From Methanobacteriota archaeon (GTDB taxonomy: Archaea; Thermoplasmatota; Poseidoniia; Poseidoniales; Thalassarchaeaceae): 7,827 nt of DNA. Shown here piece after piece: positions 4,784 to 7,827 of this stretch; the stretch's first letter is position 1, and each line of letters opens with the position of its first letter. The stretch spans positions 1 to 7,827 of the forward strand of contig NYYK01000021.1 of NCBI GenBank assembly GCA_002685895.1, read 5' to 3'. The notes under the pieces were generated by a model. The model had not been told where the DNA came from, made no database searches, and saw nothing but the letters and a program-made list of their open reading frames with translations. The position numbers and the translations under genes are program-made.

Positions 4784-7700
4784 ATGGGATACTTGCATTT
4801 GAAAGCAATAGAAATGGAGAACTTCAAATCATTCAAGGGCGAAGTGGTGATACCGTTTGAAACGGGTTTTACTGGAATAACAGGACCAAATGGTTCTGGT
4901 AAATCTAATTGTGGAGATGCTCTACAATTTGTGCTAGGGGCTAAGAGTTCGAAGAGTTTACGTGCTCAAAATGTTTCACAACTTATTTTCAATGGTGGCA
5001 ACAGTGGAAGGGCGGCAAAAAGTTGCAAAGTAAATCTAATTTTCCATAATCCAGAGGATGCCACAGGAAATCGTCGATTGAAGGTTAACACAGATGAGGT
5101 ACACTTGACTAGAACTGTTAGGCTGGGACGCAAAGGAAATGCAAACTCTACATATTATCTCAATGACAGGCTATCATCTGCTACCGAATTTCGTAGACTT
5201 CTCACTGGCGCAGGAGCGAGGGGCGATGGATACAATATCGTACTCCAAGGTGATGTCACTCATCTTGCCACCATGACCAGCCGTGCACGAAGGAAGGTAT
5301 TGGAAGATGTCGCAGGCGTTACATCCTACGATGATGAGATCCGCAAGGCAAATCGTCAAAGGGACAGCGTTGAACAATATCTTGAACAAATTACCCTGCT
5401 AGAGGTTGAAATCAACAAGAGATTGAAGACACTTGAAAAGGAACGAGAGCAGGCAATGAAGTTCCGCGACTTGCAGAAATCTTTAGAGGAAGCGCGTAGG
5501 ATATTGATGCATTCTCGGCACCGTAGCAGATTTGAAGAAATTGAATTAGTTACTGAAGAGAGGGGTGAATACATCAATCGATTGGAAACAATTGGAGATG
5601 AAATCAACGCTTCAAACGAAGAAGAATTATCAATCGATGAAGAATTGGTAACAATCCAACATCAATTGAATGAAGTCCTAGGTGACGATGGCAAGAGACT
5701 TGGTGAACAACAACGCCGCTTAGAGGTAGAAGTTGAGACGCGCAAGGATCGAATAGGTGAATTAGGAAAGAACATCGACGAGGCTCAAGATGAGTCTGAA
5801 GTCCTCACTGCAGAGCAGGATGAAGCTAAAGAGGCACTTGATAAACATGAGAAATCACTTGAATCTGCTCGAGCAATTCTCAAAGAGGCTGAGGATACTC
5901 TGAAAGAGGCAGCGGATGCAGAAGATGCGGCTAGAAAAGCCCTTGATTCTGGTGATAAGGTGGTTCACGAACTAAACCGTACCTTTGGTAAATCTACCGA
6001 GGCTGTTGAAAAAGCCCAGAAGCGAGCGAATGATGCTACTCTGAAGGCGGAACTCCAAGAACTAAGTGTCAATTTAGCCCATGAAAGGCTTGCAGAGTTT
6101 GAAACGGCTCTCGATGAGGCTCGACTAAATCGTGATGATTTACTACTACAAGGTGAAGACCTAGATGAGAATGCTCCTGAACAAGACCGCACAAAGTTAG
6201 CTGCCGAACTGTCAAGAATCCAGAGGCAAGAGAGAGGCCTTCTTGATGATGTTCAGAGAGCAGAGACTCAATTACGAGATGCTGAATTGGCACTAGTCAG
6301 GGCACGTGGAGAACTTGAGAATCACAGTGGTAGCAAGGCTGGCATGGCTCGTGCAGTGCAATCAGTACTAGGTTTGCGAGACTCAGGAGAAGTTCGTGGT
6401 ATTCTTGGTTCAATGTCCGAACTGTGTACACCAAAGGATAAGCAGGACGAAGAGGCACTCGCTTACGCCATGGGCGGAGGGATGAACAGCATCGTGGTGC
6501 GTGACGATGAAACGGCAGCATCCTGTATCTCATGGTTGAGGAAGAATAATGCTGGCCGCGCCACTTTCTTACCCCTAAATAGACTTCAATCTAGGCGTCC
6601 TGGTGGTCGTGCAGTGATGGTTTCTAGACAGCAAGGTGTTGTAGGTTTTGCATCTGAATTACTTGAGTATGACGAGTCAATTGAACTCGCAGTTATCAAT
6701 GTGGTCAGAGATACATTGATTGTTGAAACTATGGATGTTGCCCGCCGCCACATGGGTGGTGTTAGGATGGTAACAAGAACCGGTTCAGTGGTTGAGGGTA
6801 GTGGTGCAATGGTTGGCGGTTCAACCCGTAGCAACAGACCCCAATTCGGTGGAAAAATGGCGGGTAGTTCTGCTGTTGAAAAGGCAGAGGGCGAAGTAGA
6901 TCGCATGAGATTAGTTGCTGAAACCAGTCAAGCGGCCCTCTCAGAACTTCGTCGTAATGAACAAGCCTTGCGCCAACGTATTTCTAACATGGTAAATGAT
7001 GAGCATGCTTTCCAAGCAAGGGCATGGAAAGAGGATTTGTCTCGGGCTGAAACTGCATTCAACGATGCTGAAAGCAAGGTGAAGGGCTCTAACAAGAAGT
7101 TAGCAGAGGAGTTGAAGAACCAAGAAAAGAAGATTGAGGCTGCCGAATCAGCGAGTGCAGCCCATGAAGCAGCAATCGAAGCAAAGAACGTAGCATCTAT
7201 CGCTCTCCAAGAAGGTAGTCCACAGCACCTCTCACTACGTCTACGAAATTCCCAAGAGCAGCGCACTGAGGCTGAAAGGGCCAAACTTGCAGCCAAGAGT
7301 ACTCTTTCTGGGGGTGAAACGCAATCGGTGTTGCTCTCCAACCAAGTCAAAGATTTGCAAAGAAGAATTGATGAGCAACAATCAACCGTTACCAAGGCTG
7401 AATCTCGAATTAGCGAAATGAATTCAGAGATTGAAACTTTCCAAGAAGAGCTTGACACGGTTACAGAAGCGCACTCTCAAATTTCTGAGGAGCACAAGGA
7501 ACTTGATGACAAGAGAATAGCACTACGTGAGGATAGAGCAAAATTACGCACCCGCCTTGAACAGAGGAATCGTGATAGGGAATCCGTGAATAAGCGAATT
7601 AGTGACTTGACCCTTCAAATTGAACAGAAGAAGAGCTCTCTCAAAGAATTGGATGTAGAGATGAAGGAACAGAACATCAAACCTCCAGCAAGTGATGCAA

Positions 7701-7827
7701 TCTTGCCGACAGTTCAGGAAGCAGAAGCTAGTGTCAGGGCTCTTGAGCGCAAGGTGGGCAACCTTGGTGATGTCAATATGCGAGCCATTGAGCAGTATGA
7801 TGAGGCACAAGAGAGGAGTGGTGACCT
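4784..7827 (+). CDS. smc: Chromosome segregation ATPase Smc, 3' end beyond the window
   Basis: Smc is the ABC-type ATPase of the condensin-like complex that folds and segregates chromosomes, acting as a dimer with ScpA-type partners. The frame is open for 1014 codons and runs off the window. The N-terminal head has ENFKSFKG (12-19), Walker A GPNGSGKS (34-41), FVLGAKSSKSLRA with the likely arginine finger R60, and the Q-loop GYNIVLQGDVT with Q155. A Glu/Ala/Lys-rich coiled coil spans about 185-530, followed by the hinge at about 533-685 (RGILG, MVGGS) and a returning coil to about 985. The last residues, LGDVNMRAIEQYDE (994-1007), mark entry to the C-terminal head. The signature motif and Walker B, about 150-190 residues, should follow outside. 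The ATG at 4784 matches family N-termini; GGAG touches it directly, too close for a normal Shine-Dalgarno. An unexpected LSGGETQ occurs at 841-847. Confidence 0.97.
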   Translation, partial: MGYLHLKAIEMENFKSFKGEVVIPFETGFTGITGPNGSGKSNCGDALQFVLGAKSSKSLRAQNVSQLIFNGGNSGRAAKSCKVNLIFHNPEDATGNRRLKVNTDEVHLTRTVRLGRKGNANSTYYLNDRLSSATEFRRLLTGAGARGDGYNIVLQGDVTHLATMTSRARRKVLEDVAGVTSYDDEIRKANRQRDSVEQYLEQITLLEVEINKRLKTLEKEREQAMKFRDLQKSLEEARRILMHSRHRSRFEEIELVTEERGEYINRLETIGDEINASNEEELSIDEELVTIQHQLNEVLGDDGKRLGEQQRRLEVEVETRKDRIGELGKNIDEAQDESEVLTAEQDEAKEALDKHEKSLESARAILKEAEDTLKEAADAEDAARKALDSGDKVVHELNRTFGKSTEAVEKAQKRANDATLKAELQELSVNLAHERLAEFETALDEARLNRDDLLLQGEDLDENAPEQDRTKLAAELSRIQRQERGLLDDVQRAETQLRDAELALVRARGELENHSGSKAGMARAVQSVLGLRDSGEVRGILGSMSELCTPKDKQDEEALAYAMGGGMNSIVVRDDETAASCISWLRKNNAGRATFLPLNRLQSRRPGGRAVMVSRQQGVVGFASELLEYDESIELAVINVVRDTLIVETMDVARRHMGGVRMVTRTGSVVEGSGAMVGGSTRSNRPQFGGKMAGSSAVEKAEGEVDRMRLVAETSQAALSELRRNEQALRQRISNMVNDEHAFQARAWKEDLSRAETAFNDAESKVKGSNKKLAEELKNQEKKIEAAESASAAHEAAIEAKNVASIALQEGSPQHLSLRLRNSQEQRTEAERAKLAAKSTLSGGETQSVLLSNQVKDLQRRIDEQQSTVTKAESRISEMNSEIETFQEELDTVTEAHSQISEEHKELDDKRIALREDRAKLRTRLEQRNRDRESVNKRISDLTLQIEQKKSSLKELDVEMKEQNIKPPASDAILPTVQEAEASVRALERKVGNLGDVNMRAIEQYDEAQERSGD

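Noticed and set aside
4814..4816. Alternative smc start at the ATG of codon 11
   Set aside because: Starting there would remove the first beta strand (GYLHLKAIEM) that aligns with the standard N-terminus of Smc proteins.
6928..7458. Long minus-strand open frame of 176 codons opposite smc
   Set aside because: It is very rich in Ser, Ala, Arg and Leu, as expected from reading the complement of Glu/Lys/Ala-rich coiled-coil codons, and smc is continuous and well supported on the other strand.
1..7827. CRISPR array, insertion sequence or other mobile element
   Set aside because: No regularly spaced long repeats, terminal inverted repeats, transposase or integrase motifs are visible on either strand.

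Overview
The window looks like a fragment of a marine planktonic archaeal genome, most likely Marine Group II Euryarchaeota (Poseidoniales) or a close relative. Four things point there: an archaeal-type Smc protein (Q-loop context GYNIVLQGDVT), a consensus archaeal TATA box (TTTATA) upstream of it, a very acidic surface protein on an N-terminal membrane anchor, and moderate GC with tightly packed genes. The lineage is inferred from protein style, not from a marker-gene tree.

Layout: positions 3648 down to 1 form a run of minus-strand genes. In transcription order these are nadB (L-aspartate oxidase, 3648-2008), an EVE-domain protein (1928-1464), a membrane-anchored extracellular protein of unknown function (1467-115) overlapping the EVE gene by an ATGA junction, and probably the start of a further gene (GTG at 99, cut off at the window edge). 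After a divergent 132-bp spacer, the plus strand carries a four-helix membrane protein with a cytoplasmic zinc-knuckle tail (3781-4596). A 187-bp spacer rich in hairpins follows, then smc (4784 to beyond 7827), whose last part lies outside the window.

How the genes work together: NadB makes iminoaspartate for de novo NAD synthesis, but nadA and nadC are not here, so the pathway is not clustered in this window. The EVE protein and the surface protein are probably translationally coupled, although nothing in their sequences suggests a shared function. Smc is the core chromosome-organising ATPase; the membrane protein upstream is not a recognised partner.

I see no mobile element, CRISPR array, rRNA or tRNA, and no clear new defence or metabolic system. 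The points most worth a second look are an ABC-signature-like LSGGETQ inside the Smc coiled coil, a hairpin that hides the start of the last minus-strand gene, two mutually exclusive hairpins in the smc leader, three phased CTTGA repeats between nadB and the EVE gene, and two proteins of unrecognised family.
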